Positions 16,601 through 23,584 of a stretch of 29,826 nt of DNA are shown in pieces (the stretch's first letter is position 1; every line of letters begins with the position of its first letter). Source of the DNA: an uncultured Lachnospiraceae bacterium (lineage in GTDB: Bacteria > Bacillota > Clostridia > Lachnospirales > Lachnospiraceae). Below the pieces are notes generated by a model. It was not told the origin of the DNA and did no database searches. It saw only the letters and a program-made list of their open reading frames with translations. Made by a program: the position numbers and the translations under genes. The DNA is taken from the NCBI GenBank assembly GCA_910578605.1, contig CAJTQG010000026.1, positions 8,260 through 38,085 of the forward strand, read 5' to 3'.

Positions 16601-17847
16601 TTGGTCGGGTAGAATTTACAAAAGAAATGAAGGATAATGGCTACACTATTCTATGTCCTCAAATGTCACCTATTCATTTTGATTTGTTAGAGCCTGCCTT
16701 AAATGCCTATGGATACAATATTAAGGTGGCAAACAGAAATGACAAGGCGGCAGTAGACACTGGTCTAAAATATGTAAACAATGATGCCTGCTACCCTTCA
16801 CTCATTGTAATTGGACAAATGATGGATGCACTCCTCTCTGGAGAATACGACTTAAATAAAACTGCCGTTATTATGTCTCAGACCGGAGGTGGATGTCGTG
16901 CCTCCAACTATGTTGGCTTTATCCGCCGTGCATTGGAGAAAGCCGGCATGGAACATATACCTGTCATTGGTTTGAGCGTACAGGGACTTGAAAAACATTC
17001 CGGTTTTCAGCTTACCCCTATGGTTGCCATCAAAGCCATACAAGGTTTAATCTACGGCGATATATTTATGCGTGTTCTCTACCGCATGCGCCCATATGAA
17101 CAACAACCTGGCTCTGCCAATGCCCTCCATGAAAAGTGGAAAAAAATTGTAATTGCCGATTTACAAAAACCAGGAATAGGTTATGGTAAATTTAAAAAGA
17201 ACGTGAGAAATATAATACGAGATTTTGACAGACTTCCCATCACAGATGAGGTGAAACCTAAAGTTGGAATTGTAGGAGAAATTTTAGTAAAATTCCTGCC
17301 TGCCGCTAACAATTATTTAGTGGAACTGTTAGAGGCGGAAGGCGCAGAGGCCGTTATGCCTGATCTTCTAGATTTCTTCTTGTACAGCTTTTATAATACA
17401 GATTTCAAGGCAAAATATTTGGGTAATTCCAAGAAAGCTGCTAGATTATGTAAACTTGCCATTAAAGCTTTAGAATGGTTTAGAGGTACCTACAGTAGGG
17501 AATGCGAAAGAAGCGTTCACTTCTACCCTCCAAGCCACATTGACGAGCTGGCTAAAATGGCTGATCCCATTGTCTCTATTGGAAATCAAACAGGTGAGGG
17601 GTGGTTTTTAACAGGAGAAATGCTGGAGCTGATACACAATGGGGCCTCCAATATTGTATGTACCCAGCCCTTTGGATGTCTGCCTAACCATGTAGTGGGC
17701 AAAGGTGTCATTAAGGAGCTGCGGGCTTTGCACCCGGAAGCCAATATAGTGGCAGTGGACTATGACCCAGGCGCCAGCGAGGTAAACCAATTAAACCGCA
17801 TTAAGCTTATGCTTGCCACAGCACAGAAAAATTTAAAGATTAGTTAG
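13603..17847 (+). CDS. Giant acyl-CoA dehydratase activase / dehydratase-like fusion
   Basis: A 1414-residue fusion of the BadF/BadG/BcrA/HgdC ATPase family, whose members use ATP to push an electron from a [4Fe-4S] cluster into 2-hydroxyacyl-CoA dehydratases or related reductases. Two ASKHA ATPase copies are present: the first with GIDIGSTTVK (9-18), ELGGEDAK and C126 (CAGGTGSF); the second with GVDAGSTTTK (323-332), DIGGQDMK, C445 and C449 (ACSSGCGSF). A CxxCxxxC motif follows (C606, C609, C613) with C632 nearby. From about 671 comes a DUF2229/dehydratase-subunit-like half with conserved SECYPAKL, NDACYPS and QPFGCLPNH motifs. Such large fusions are widespread in Clostridia and may relate to double-cubane-cluster reductases, but their substrate is unknown. 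It is monocistronic, between its own promoter and terminator. The ribosome-binding site (AAAGGA) is about 13 bases from the ATG, unusually far. Confidence 0.88.
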   Translation: MTTPTYSLGIDIGSTTVKIAILDSDNQIVFSDYKRHYANIQETLASLIALAKEQLGEIALSPVITGSGGLTLSKHLNIPFVQEVVAVSTALNDYAPHTDVAIELGGEDAKIIYFTNGVEQRMNGICAGGTGSFIDQMASLLQTDAVGLNEYAKSYQAIYPIAARCGVFAKTDIQPLINEGATKEDLSASIFQAVVNQTISGLACGKPIRGNVAFLGGPLHFLSELKAAFIRTLNLTDEQIIAPDHSHLFAAVGSALNYKPEVLVPISELHEKLNQGIEMDFEIKRMTPLFESEADYDKFSNRHNSHSVKTGILEQYKGKCFLGVDAGSTTTKVALIGEDGTLLYSFYSNNNGSPLATTIRSIQEIYKRLPKEATIVYSCSTGYGEHLIKAALMLDEGEVETVSHYYAASFFEPEVDCILDIGGQDMKCIKIKNHTVDSVQLNEACSSGCGSFIETFAKSLNYSVQDFAKEALFAQNPVDLGTRCTVFMNSNVKQAQKEGAQVSDISAGLAYSVIKNALFKVIKITDPKDLGDKVVVQGGTFYNDAVLRSFEMIAGCEAVRPDIAGIMGAFGAALVARERYEDGVQTSMLSIAKINELKYETTMARCKGCTNNCLLTINKFSGGRQYITGNRCERGIGKAKNKENIPNLFEYKNRRYFDYEPLSENEALRGTIGIPRVLNMYEDFPFWAVFFKELGFKTVLSPQSTRQIYELGIESIPSESECYPAKLAHGHVSWLIKQGITQIFYPCVPYETQEFPEANNHYNCPIVTSYAENIKNNVEEIKNENIRFLNPFLAFTNREVLTNRLIEVFTKDFDDIPSEEIRKAAHAGWNELIHARRDVQKKGEETLQYLKENNKRGIVLAGRPYHVDPEINHGIPELITSYGIAVLTEDSISHLTKVERPLIVMDQWMYHSRLYAAANYVKTVDYLDLIQLNSFGCGLDAVTTDCVNDILTKSGKIYTVLKIDEVNNLGAARIRIRSLLSAIKVREKQKMTRDIQPSSIGRVEFTKEMKDNGYTILCPQMSPIHFDLLEPALNAYGYNIKVANRNDKAAVDTGLKYVNNDACYPSLIVIGQMMDALLSGEYDLNKTAVIMSQTGGGCRASNYVGFIRRALEKAGMEHIPVIGLSVQGLEKHSGFQLTPMVAIKAIQGLIYGDIFMRVLYRMRPYEQQPGSANALHEKWKKIVIADLQKPGIGYGKFKKNVRNIIRDFDRLPITDEVKPKVGIVGEILVKFLPAANNYLVELLEAEGAEAVMPDLLDFFLYSFYNTDFKAKYLGNSKKAARLCKLAIKALEWFRGTYSRECERSVHFYPPSHIDELAKMADPIVSIGNQTGEGWFLTGEMLELIHNGASNIVCTQPFGCLPNHVVGKGVIKELRALHPEANIVAVDYDPGASEVNQLNRIKLMLATAQKNLKIS

Positions 17848-17891
17848 AACCTCATAAAGTATTTTTTGCCTTATAAGTCAATGTTCTTATA

Positions 17892-17921
17892 AAAAAAGCT
17901 GCCGGATATGGCAGCTTTTTT
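17892..17921. terminator. Bidirectional intrinsic terminator
   Basis: A perfect 12-bp stem, 17892-17903 with 17910-17921, whose core is AAGCTGCC/GGCAGCTT around a six-base loop, flanked by A and T runs. It ends the activase transcript. For the convergent his operon it lies about 90 bases beyond the hisB stop; the 17922-18011 stretch between them shows nothing else. Confidence 0.93.
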
Positions 17922-18011
17922 GTTATTTGCATTACATGTTAATTCTATCTATTTTACTGGTTCTCCACACCTTATCCGCCTTTGTTTACCATCTTTTTAT
18001 CTGCTGTTGTG

Positions 18012-18641
18012 CTACAAACTTCCCTTTGTGGACAACACATCCTCTATCCTATCATCCTTTTTCACTGACGCCGACAGAGCACGGGCAAAGCTCTTAAACG
18101 CCGCCTCACATATATGATGATTATTCTCACCATACATTTGCTTTATATGAAGATTCATTCCTGCAGCGTAAGAAATGGCATAGAAAAATTCTTTTACCAT
18201 CTCTGTATCCATATATCCGATTCGCTCCACAGTAAAATGCAGGTCATACACTAGATATGGTCTTCCCGATAAATCCAAAGCACACATTACCAATGACTCA
18301 TCCATTGGCAAAAGACAGCTTCCATATCGAGTGATGGATTTCTTGTCCCCCAATGCCTTCTTTATCGCTTCCCCCAACACAATACCTACATCCTCTATTG
18401 TATGATGGCAGTCCACTGCCAAATCCCCTCTGGCCGCCACCTCTAAATCAAACAATCCGTGCCGCCCAAAGCTGTTAAGCATATGGTCAAAAAAGCCGAT
18501 GCCTGTGTCAATCTTACATTGTCCTCTGCCATCTAAATTGATTTTTACTGTAATATCTGTCTCCCCTGTTTTTCTGCTGACTACAGCCTCCCTCATCCCT
18601 TGGTTTTTGTTTTTTTCGCTCATCACTTTCTTTTCAGACAT
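18012..18641 (-). CDS. hisB: Imidazoleglycerol-phosphate dehydratase
   Basis: Catalyses the manganese-dependent dehydration of imidazole glycerol phosphate to imidazole acetol phosphate in histidine synthesis. The 209 residues contain the family's metal-binding motifs: FFDHMLNSFGRHG (H53 and H61), DCHHTIEDVGIVLGEA (H79, H80, E83) and the C-terminal NNHHICEAAFKSFARAL. It is the monofunctional form, without the histidinol-phosphatase domain fused in E. coli HisB. An N-terminal extension of about 15 charged residues precedes the core. The ATG at 18641 has GGGAGG nine bases upstream and the gene begins 15 bases after the hisD stop. It is the last gene of the operon here. Confidence 0.96.
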   Translation of the reverse strand: MSEKKVMSEKNKNQGMREAVVSRKTGETDITVKINLDGRGQCKIDTGIGFFDHMLNSFGRHGLFDLEVAARGDLAVDCHHTIEDVGIVLGEAIKKALGDKKSITRYGSCLLPMDESLVMCALDLSGRPYLVYDLHFTVERIGYMDTEMVKEFFYAISYAAGMNLHIKQMYGENNHHICEAAFKSFARALSASVKKDDRIEDVLSTKGSL

Positions 18642-18656
18642 TTTATACTCCCTCCC

Positions 18657-19952
18657 CTACGATTCAAAACGAACTTGAATGGAATTGGCATGGGCCGTTA
18701 GCTGTTCTGCCTGGGCAAATTTGCGGATGTCCTCCTGAATTGGCGCCAACGCCTCTCTTGAATATGAAATAATACTTGATTTCTTTATGAAATCATCCAC
18801 ACTTAAAGGTGAGAAAAATTTTGCGGTTCCGTTTGTGGGCAAAACGTGATTTGGCCCTGCAAAGTAATCTCCCAGAGGCTCAGAGCTGTACTCCCCTAGA
18901 AAAATAGCACCGGCATTTTTTATCTTTGTCATAACGGCAAACGGATCCTTTGTCATAATCTCAAGATGTTCAGAAGCAATTTCATTTGCTGTTTGGATTG
19001 CCTCCTCCAATGTATCCACCACAAGAATATACCCATAATTTTCAAGGGATTTCTCCAATATAGACTTCCTGGAAAGCTTGTCCACAAACTGGTCCACCTG
19101 TGCCGAAACTCTTTGGGCAAGCTCCTGGCTTGTGGTCACCAAAATAGCCGATGCCAGCTCATCATGCTCTGCCTGGGAAAGCAAATCCGCTGCCACATAC
19201 CGTGGGTTTGCCCCCTCATCTGCAATCACAAGAATCTCACTTGGGCCTGCAATAGAATCAATGCTGACAAAACCAAATACCGCCCTCTTTGCCAGGGCTA
19301 CATAAATATTTCCCGGCCCAACAATTTTATCCACCTTTGGAATGCTCTTAGTTCCATATGCCAACGCGGCAATTGCCTGTGCACCCCCAACCTTGTATAT
19401 CTCATCCACACCCGCTTCATGAGCTGCCACCAATGTAGTGGGATTCACTTTTCCATCTGCCCCCGGAGGAGTTGTCATAACAATTCTCTCCACACCTGCC
19501 ACCTTCGCTGGAATAATGTTCATCAATACAGAGGAGGGATATGCCGCCTTACCTCCTGGTACATACACCCCTGTACTAGAAAGAGGAGAAATCTTTTGTC
19601 CTAATATACTACCATCTGGTTTAGAATCAAACCAACTGTATTGACGCTGTTTCTCATGATATTCACGTATATTCCCAATAGCCTTACGAATAATATTTAC
19701 CAGCTCTTTATTTTCAAGCAGCTCATAAGCTTCCTGAATTTCCTCATCTGTAACCTTTACATTGCCTTCATGAATCTGTGCCTTGTCAAATTTTGCCGTA
19801 TATGCAAATAAAGCCTCATCCCCCTCATCCCTCACCTTATAAACAATCTCATTCACTGCATCCGCATATTGTCCATAATTATTAGGACTTCTTTTCAACA
19901 AATCATTTAATATATTCTTTTTAGAAATCTCATCCAATTTTATAATTCGCAT
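18657..19952 (-). CDS. hisD: Histidinol dehydrogenase
   Basis: Catalyses the last two NAD-dependent oxidations of histidinol to histidine. The 431 residues are full length for the family. Visible signatures are YVPGGKAAYPS (130-140), the VDKIVGPGNIYV segment (207-218), GPSEILVIAD (236-245) and the zinc ligands Q260 and H263 in LSQAEHDELA. The C-terminal motif NHVLPTNGTAKFFSPLSV is also intact. The start at 19952 (MRIIKLDE) is preferred because AAGG lies nine bases upstream; the ATG three codons earlier almost touches the ribosome-binding site. It sits 71 bases after hisG and 15 bases before hisB in the same operon. Confidence 0.96.
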   Translation of the reverse strand: MRIIKLDEISKKNILNDLLKRSPNNYGQYADAVNEIVYKVRDEGDEALFAYTAKFDKAQIHEGNVKVTDEEIQEAYELLENKELVNIIRKAIGNIREYHEKQRQYSWFDSKPDGSILGQKISPLSSTGVYVPGGKAAYPSSVLMNIIPAKVAGVERIVMTTPPGADGKVNPTTLVAAHEAGVDEIYKVGGAQAIAALAYGTKSIPKVDKIVGPGNIYVALAKRAVFGFVSIDSIAGPSEILVIADEGANPRYVAADLLSQAEHDELASAILVTTSQELAQRVSAQVDQFVDKLSRKSILEKSLENYGYILVVDTLEEAIQTANEIASEHLEIMTKDPFAVMTKIKNAGAIFLGEYSSEPLGDYFAGPNHVLPTNGTAKFFSPLSVDDFIKKSSIISYSREALAPIQEDIRKFAQAEQLTAHANSIQVRFES

Positions 19953-20023
19953 CCCAATCATCCTTCCTCATTCATCTTAAATGAAATATAAATATGTCTT
20001 TCTTTCAATCCATCATAAACTTC

Positions 20024-20662
20024 CTATTCTAATACTTCCTTCAAATCCCGAATCATCTTCATAATTCGTTCATTTTCCATTTTCATGCTCACTTGGTTCA
20101 CTACCATTCTAGCCGACAGGGGACAGATTTCCTCCAAAACATCCAAGCCATTTTCCCGCAAGGTACTGCCAGTCTCCACAATATCCACAATCACCTCAGA
20201 CAAACCGACTAACGGTGCTAACTCCACCGAACCGTTAAGTTTTATGATTTCAACTGTTTGATGCTTTATATTATAAAAATAATCTTTGGAAATTTTAGGA
20301 TATTTGCTTGCCACTCGTATCATCTCATGATGCTGTAGCAGCTCCTGTGCCGATTGAGGCCCGCACACGCACATACGGCATTTTCCAATCCCTAAATCCA
20401 TCACCTCAAACAGCTTTCGCCCCTCCTCTAAGATAGTATCCTTTCCTACAATTCCAATATCTGCCGCCCCATATTCCACATAAGTCGGTACATCGCTGGC
20501 CTTTGCCAGAAAAAATTTCACCTTTAATTCCTCATTTACAAAAATCAGCTTTCTTGTCTTTTCATCCTTCATCTCCTCACAGGTAATTCCCACCTTCTCA
20601 AATAATTGTAAGGATTTTTTCGCCAAACGTCCCTTTGCAAGGGCAAATGTTAAATAACGCAT
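20024..20662 (-). CDS. hisG: ATP phosphoribosyltransferase catalytic subunit, short form
   Basis: Catalyses the committed step of histidine synthesis, joining ATP and PRPP. The 212-residue product lacks the C-terminal regulatory domain of the long form, so it needs HisZ, which is encoded immediately upstream. Typical motifs are LTFALAKGRLAKK at the N-terminus, the VEYGAADIGIVGKD segment, and the PRPP-binding region around IVDIVETGSTLRENGL. The ATG at 20662 is preferred: AAAGG is ten bases upstream, whereas the ATG at 20671 leaves only one base after it. HisG and HisZ form a hetero-octamer in known systems, with feedback inhibition by histidine through HisZ. Confidence 0.96.
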   Translation of the reverse strand: MRYLTFALAKGRLAKKSLQLFEKVGITCEEMKDEKTRKLIFVNEELKVKFFLAKASDVPTYVEYGAADIGIVGKDTILEEGRKLFEVMDLGIGKCRMCVCGPQSAQELLQHHEMIRVASKYPKISKDYFYNIKHQTVEIIKLNGSVELAPLVGLSEVIVDIVETGSTLRENGLDVLEEICPLSARMVVNQVSMKMENERIMKMIRDLKEVLE

Positions 20663-20707
20663 TTTCTTCATACCTTTCTGTGATATTGTTTTTTCAAATC
20701 AAGTTCA

Positions 20708-21919
20708 TCAATCCAGCATAATACATTGAGAGTCTGCATTAATATAGTAAACGGAACTAATTTTATTTCTCTTGGCATATTCCTGATAATCGTCAATTGA
20801 TTTTCTTGAATTTTTCCGCACAAGCACTATGCTATCTCCCTCTTTGCGACGGGCTGCCGCCAGTTCAATTGCTGCCTTCTTCTGATTCTTCTCATAAAGC
20901 ACCATTGAATTTTCATATTCAAATTCCAAAGTAATATTCTGACGTCTCATAGCTACAAGCAATTGGTCTAGATGGATACCAAAGCCTACAGATGGGGCCT
21001 TTTTGCCAAACTGCTCCATCAAGTAATTGTACCGTCCCCCATTCACAATGGCATCCCCTGTCCCGTAAGTGTAGGCTCTTAAAATAATTCCGGTATAGTA
21101 TTTATAAGAGCTTACCATACTTAAATCAATGCCTATATGTTTTTCTAAACCATATACCTCCAAGATTTTATACAATTTTTCCAGACGGTCAAGACCATTT
21201 AAAGCTTTCTCATTATCTGTAAGATTTTTTGCCTTGTTTATAATTTCCCTTGAACCAAAAAGCTCTGGAAGCTTTAAAAACACCTGCTTTTGTTCTTCTG
21301 ACATAGACTGTCTGGACAGAAGCTCCTCCACGCCGAAAAAATTCTTATTTTCAATCAGCTCCCGAAGCTGCTCCTGGGTCTCCTCATCCAGCCCTGCCTC
21401 CTCCATCAATCCCTCCAGAAAATCCACATGCCCCACTTCAATCTGAAATTCCTCCAAACCGGCTTTTGACAGTGCATCTGCCACCATAGCAACAATTTCT
21501 GCATCTGCATCGCTGGTGTCATCACCTATGCACTCTACCCCCATTATAGTCATTTCTTTTAATTTTCCCTGCAATTCAGAATTGTTAATAAAGGTGTTTC
21601 CCTGATAACACAGACGAACCGGCATGTCCTCCTCCATAAAATATTTAGAAGCCATTCTGGCGATGGAGGGCGTCATATCCGGTCTCAACACCAAAGTATT
21701 GCCCTCTCTGTCAAAAAACTTATACATGTTCTTAGATGCCACACTTCCCCTATCCTTATTAAAAATATCAAAAAATTCAAAAGTGGGAGTTTGTATATCT
21801 CTGTAACCATAGGTATGTAACACTTGATGAATTTTTTCCTGCACCCACAATTTCATAGCGCACTCTTCATTATATAAATCCCGCACTCCCTCTGGTGTAT
21901 GTAATAAGCCTTTATTCAT
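20708..21919 (-). CDS. hisZ: ATP phosphoribosyltransferase regulatory subunit
   Basis: A 403-residue paralogue of histidyl-tRNA synthetase that does not charge tRNA but binds HisG and confers histidine feedback. It starts MNKGLLHTPEGVRDLYNEEC and keeps class II synthetase motif 2 and 3 regions (VLRPDMTPSIARMA and YNYLMEQFGKKAPSVGFGIH). Partial loss of the tRNA anticodon domain fits HisZ, as does the neighbouring short hisG. The ATG at 21919 has GGAGG seven bases upstream, a strong site; an in-frame ATG 20 codons earlier has none. It leads the hisZGDB operon, with a promoter at 22108-22136 and a leader of about 180 bases. Confidence 0.93.
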   Translation of the reverse strand: MNKGLLHTPEGVRDLYNEECAMKLWVQEKIHQVLHTYGYRDIQTPTFEFFDIFNKDRGSVASKNMYKFFDREGNTLVLRPDMTPSIARMASKYFMEEDMPVRLCYQGNTFINNSELQGKLKEMTIMGVECIGDDTSDADAEIVAMVADALSKAGLEEFQIEVGHVDFLEGLMEEAGLDEETQEQLRELIENKNFFGVEELLSRQSMSEEQKQVFLKLPELFGSREIINKAKNLTDNEKALNGLDRLEKLYKILEVYGLEKHIGIDLSMVSSYKYYTGIILRAYTYGTGDAIVNGGRYNYLMEQFGKKAPSVGFGIHLDQLLVAMRRQNITLEFEYENSMVLYEKNQKKAAIELAAARRKEGDSIVLVRKNSRKSIDDYQEYAKRNKISSVYYINADSQCIMLD

Positions 21920-22020
21920 AAGTTTTCCTCCATAACAATCTTTTTCATCATCTTTATTTTTTAATTTTAAATGGTTCATAAACGCTCTCAGACATATAGA
22001 TGAATATCAATACCTGAATC

Positions 22021-22065
22021 TAAAGTTAGATAGAACAACCATGCCACATGGTCAAGTTCACTTTA
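22021..22065 (-). promoter_or_regulatory. Long imperfect hairpin in the hisZ leader
   Basis: Nested arms TAAAGT (22021-22026)/ACTTTA (22060-22065), GAAC (22033-22036)/GTTC (22056-22059) and ACCATG (22038-22043)/CATGGT (22047-22052) close on a three-base loop. There is no T-box GGTGG-type motif, U-tract or histidine-rich leader peptide. It may be an operator palindrome or an RNA element. Apart from this, the promoters and the Rex-like site, I see nothing in the 365-base hisZ-thl gap. Confidence 0.5.
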
Positions 22066-22107
22066 TCATAGTAACGTAATGACGTGTCTGCAACACATTT
22101 ATTCTAT

Positions 22108-22136
22108 AATATAATATAGTCCTGAAAGTACGTCAA
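22108..22136 (-). promoter_or_regulatory. Promoter for hisZGDB
   Basis: The minus strand reads TTGACG (22131-22136), a 17-base spacer and TATATT (22108-22113). Transcription would start near 22101. Confidence 0.65.
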
Positions 22137-22167
22137 GTATTTTCTGCAATGGCAAATGCCGGTTACA

Positions 22168-22185
22168 TTGAGAATTATTTAACAA
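22168..22185 (+). promoter_or_regulatory. Rex-like redox operator upstream of thl
   Basis: TTGAGAATTATTTAACAA matches the clostridial Rex consensus (TTGTTAA-N4-TTAACAA) at 12 of 14 defined positions, with a perfect right half. Rex is an NADH-sensing repressor known to control butyrate-pathway genes in Clostridia. The site ends five bases before the -35 box. Confidence 0.65.
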
Positions 22186-22190
22186 TCTTA

Positions 22191-22219
22191 TTGCATTACC
22201 CCATTATTTATGTTAGAAT
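22191..22219 (+). promoter_or_regulatory. Sigma-A promoter for the butyryl-CoA operon
   Basis: TTGCAT (22191-22196), a 17-base spacer and TAGAAT (22214-22219). The start is near 22226, giving a leader of about 59 bases. Confidence 0.7.
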
Positions 22220-22230
22220 TTACACATATG

Positions 22231-22257
22231 GCACAGGAATATTATTAATCTCTGTGC
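22231..22257 (+). promoter_or_regulatory. Small hairpin in the thl leader
   Basis: GCACAG (22231-22236) pairs with CTGTGC (22252-22257) around a 15-base AT-rich loop, at the very 5' end of the predicted mRNA. It may stabilise the transcript. Confidence 0.4.
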
Positions 22258-22284
22258 GAAATTCATAAAAGAAAGGATGTTAAT

Positions 22285-23466
22285 ATGTCAAAGAAAGTCG
22301 TTTTAGCAGGTGCATGTCGTACAGCCATCGGTTCCATGGGCGGTTCTTTAAGTACAACTCCTGCTCCAGAATTAGGTGCTATTGTAATCAAAGAAGCCAT
22401 TAAAAGAGCAGGCATCAAGCCAGAAGATGTAGATCATGTATATATGGGTTGTGTTATTCAGGCCGGCTTAGGTCAGAATGTTGCCCGCCAGGCTTCCATC
22501 AAAGCAGGTTTACCAATTGAAACTCCTGCTGTTACTACTAATGTAGTGTGCGGCTCCGGTTTGAACAGCGTGAATATGGCTGCTCAGATGATTATCAGCG
22601 GAGATGCCGACATTGTAGTTGCCGGTGGTATGGAAAATATGTCCATGGCACCATATGCATTGAAAAATGCCCGTTACGGATATCGTATGGGAAATGCTCC
22701 TATGGTTGATACCATGGTAAATGATGCATTGTGGGATGCTTTCAATGATTACCATATGGGAATTACAGCAGAGAACATCTGCGAGAAATGGGGATTAACC
22801 CGTGAGGAGTTAGATGAATTTGCTGCAAACAGCCAGCAGAAAGCTTGTGCTGCTATTGAGTCAGGTGCTTTTAAGGATGAGATCGTTCCTGTAGAAGTAA
22901 AAAAGAAAAAAGAAACTGTTATTTTTGATACTGATGAAGGTCCTCGTCCTGGTACAACAACGGAAACTCTTGCTAAGCTGCGTCCTGCATTTAAGAAGGA
23001 TGGTATCGTTACAGCAGGCAACGCTTCCTCCATCAACGATGGTGCTGCTGCAATCATTGTGATGAGTGAAGAAAAAGCAAAAGAATTAGGTGTAACTCCT
23101 ATGGCAACTTTTGTAGCTGGTGCTTTAGCTGGTGTTGACCCATCTATTATGGGTATCGGACCTGTAGCTGCTACTAAGAAAGTATTAGAAAAAACTGGCA
23201 TGAAAATGGATGATTTAGATGTAATTGAAGCTAACGAAGCTTTTGCTGCACAGTCTGTTGCAGTTGGAAAAGAATTAGGCTTTGACGCTGCTAAATTAAA
23301 TCCAAACGGCGGTGCTATCGCATTGGGACATCCTGTAGGTGCTTCCGGCTGCCGTATCTTAGTTACCCTTCTCTACGAAATGCAAAAGATGGATGCTAAG
23401 AAAGGTTTGGCAACTCTTTGTATCGGCGGTGGTATGGGTTGTGCCACTATCGTATCTAGAGACTAA
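22285..23466 (+). CDS. thl: Acetyl-CoA C-acetyltransferase (thiolase)
   Basis: Condenses two acetyl-CoA to acetoacetyl-CoA, the entry step of butyrate formation. The 393 residues are full length. The acylated cysteine is C89 (NVVCGSG) and the second catalytic pair is H349 (GHPVGASG) and C379 (CIGGGMGC), the standard arrangement of biosynthetic thiolases. The ATG follows AAAGGA with a seven-base spacer. It is the first gene of the operon; a stable hairpin without U-tract (23488-23507) and a 118-base gap separate it from crt. The promoter and Rex-like operator lie directly upstream. Codon choice looks strongly biased toward T-ending codons such as GCT and GGT, as expected for a highly expressed gene. 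Confidence 0.97.
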   Translation: MSKKVVLAGACRTAIGSMGGSLSTTPAPELGAIVIKEAIKRAGIKPEDVDHVYMGCVIQAGLGQNVARQASIKAGLPIETPAVTTNVVCGSGLNSVNMAAQMIISGDADIVVAGGMENMSMAPYALKNARYGYRMGNAPMVDTMVNDALWDAFNDYHMGITAENICEKWGLTREELDEFAANSQQKACAAIESGAFKDEIVPVEVKKKKETVIFDTDEGPRPGTTTETLAKLRPAFKKDGIVTAGNASSINDGAAAIIVMSEEKAKELGVTPMATFVAGALAGVDPSIMGIGPVAATKKVLEKTGMKMDDLDVIEANEAFAAQSVAVGKELGFDAAKLNPNGGAIALGHPVGASGCRILVTLLYEMQKMDAKKGLATLCIGGGMGCATIVSRD

Positions 23467-23487
23467 TAAAATATATGCATTCAAATA

Positions 23488-23507
23488 GCCGGCGGGCAAC
23501 CGCCGGC
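23488..23507 (+). promoter_or_regulatory. Intercistronic GC-rich hairpin with GCAA tetraloop
   Basis: GCCGGCGG (23488-23495) pairs perfectly with CCGCCGGC (23500-23507) over a GNRA loop, GCAA. No T-run follows, so full termination is unlikely. It more likely protects the 3' end of a processed thl message or sets the thl to crt ratio. Confidence 0.7.
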
Positions 23508-23584
23508 ATATATAGGTTATACACCCTATTCCATATATGTGTGTTAAATCTTAAATAGAAAAGATAAGAAAGGAACTATTACAG

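Noticed and set aside
21980..22107. T-box leader for hisZ
   Set aside because: No antiterminator consensus (GGTGG...ACCGCG-like) and no terminator are visible in the leader.
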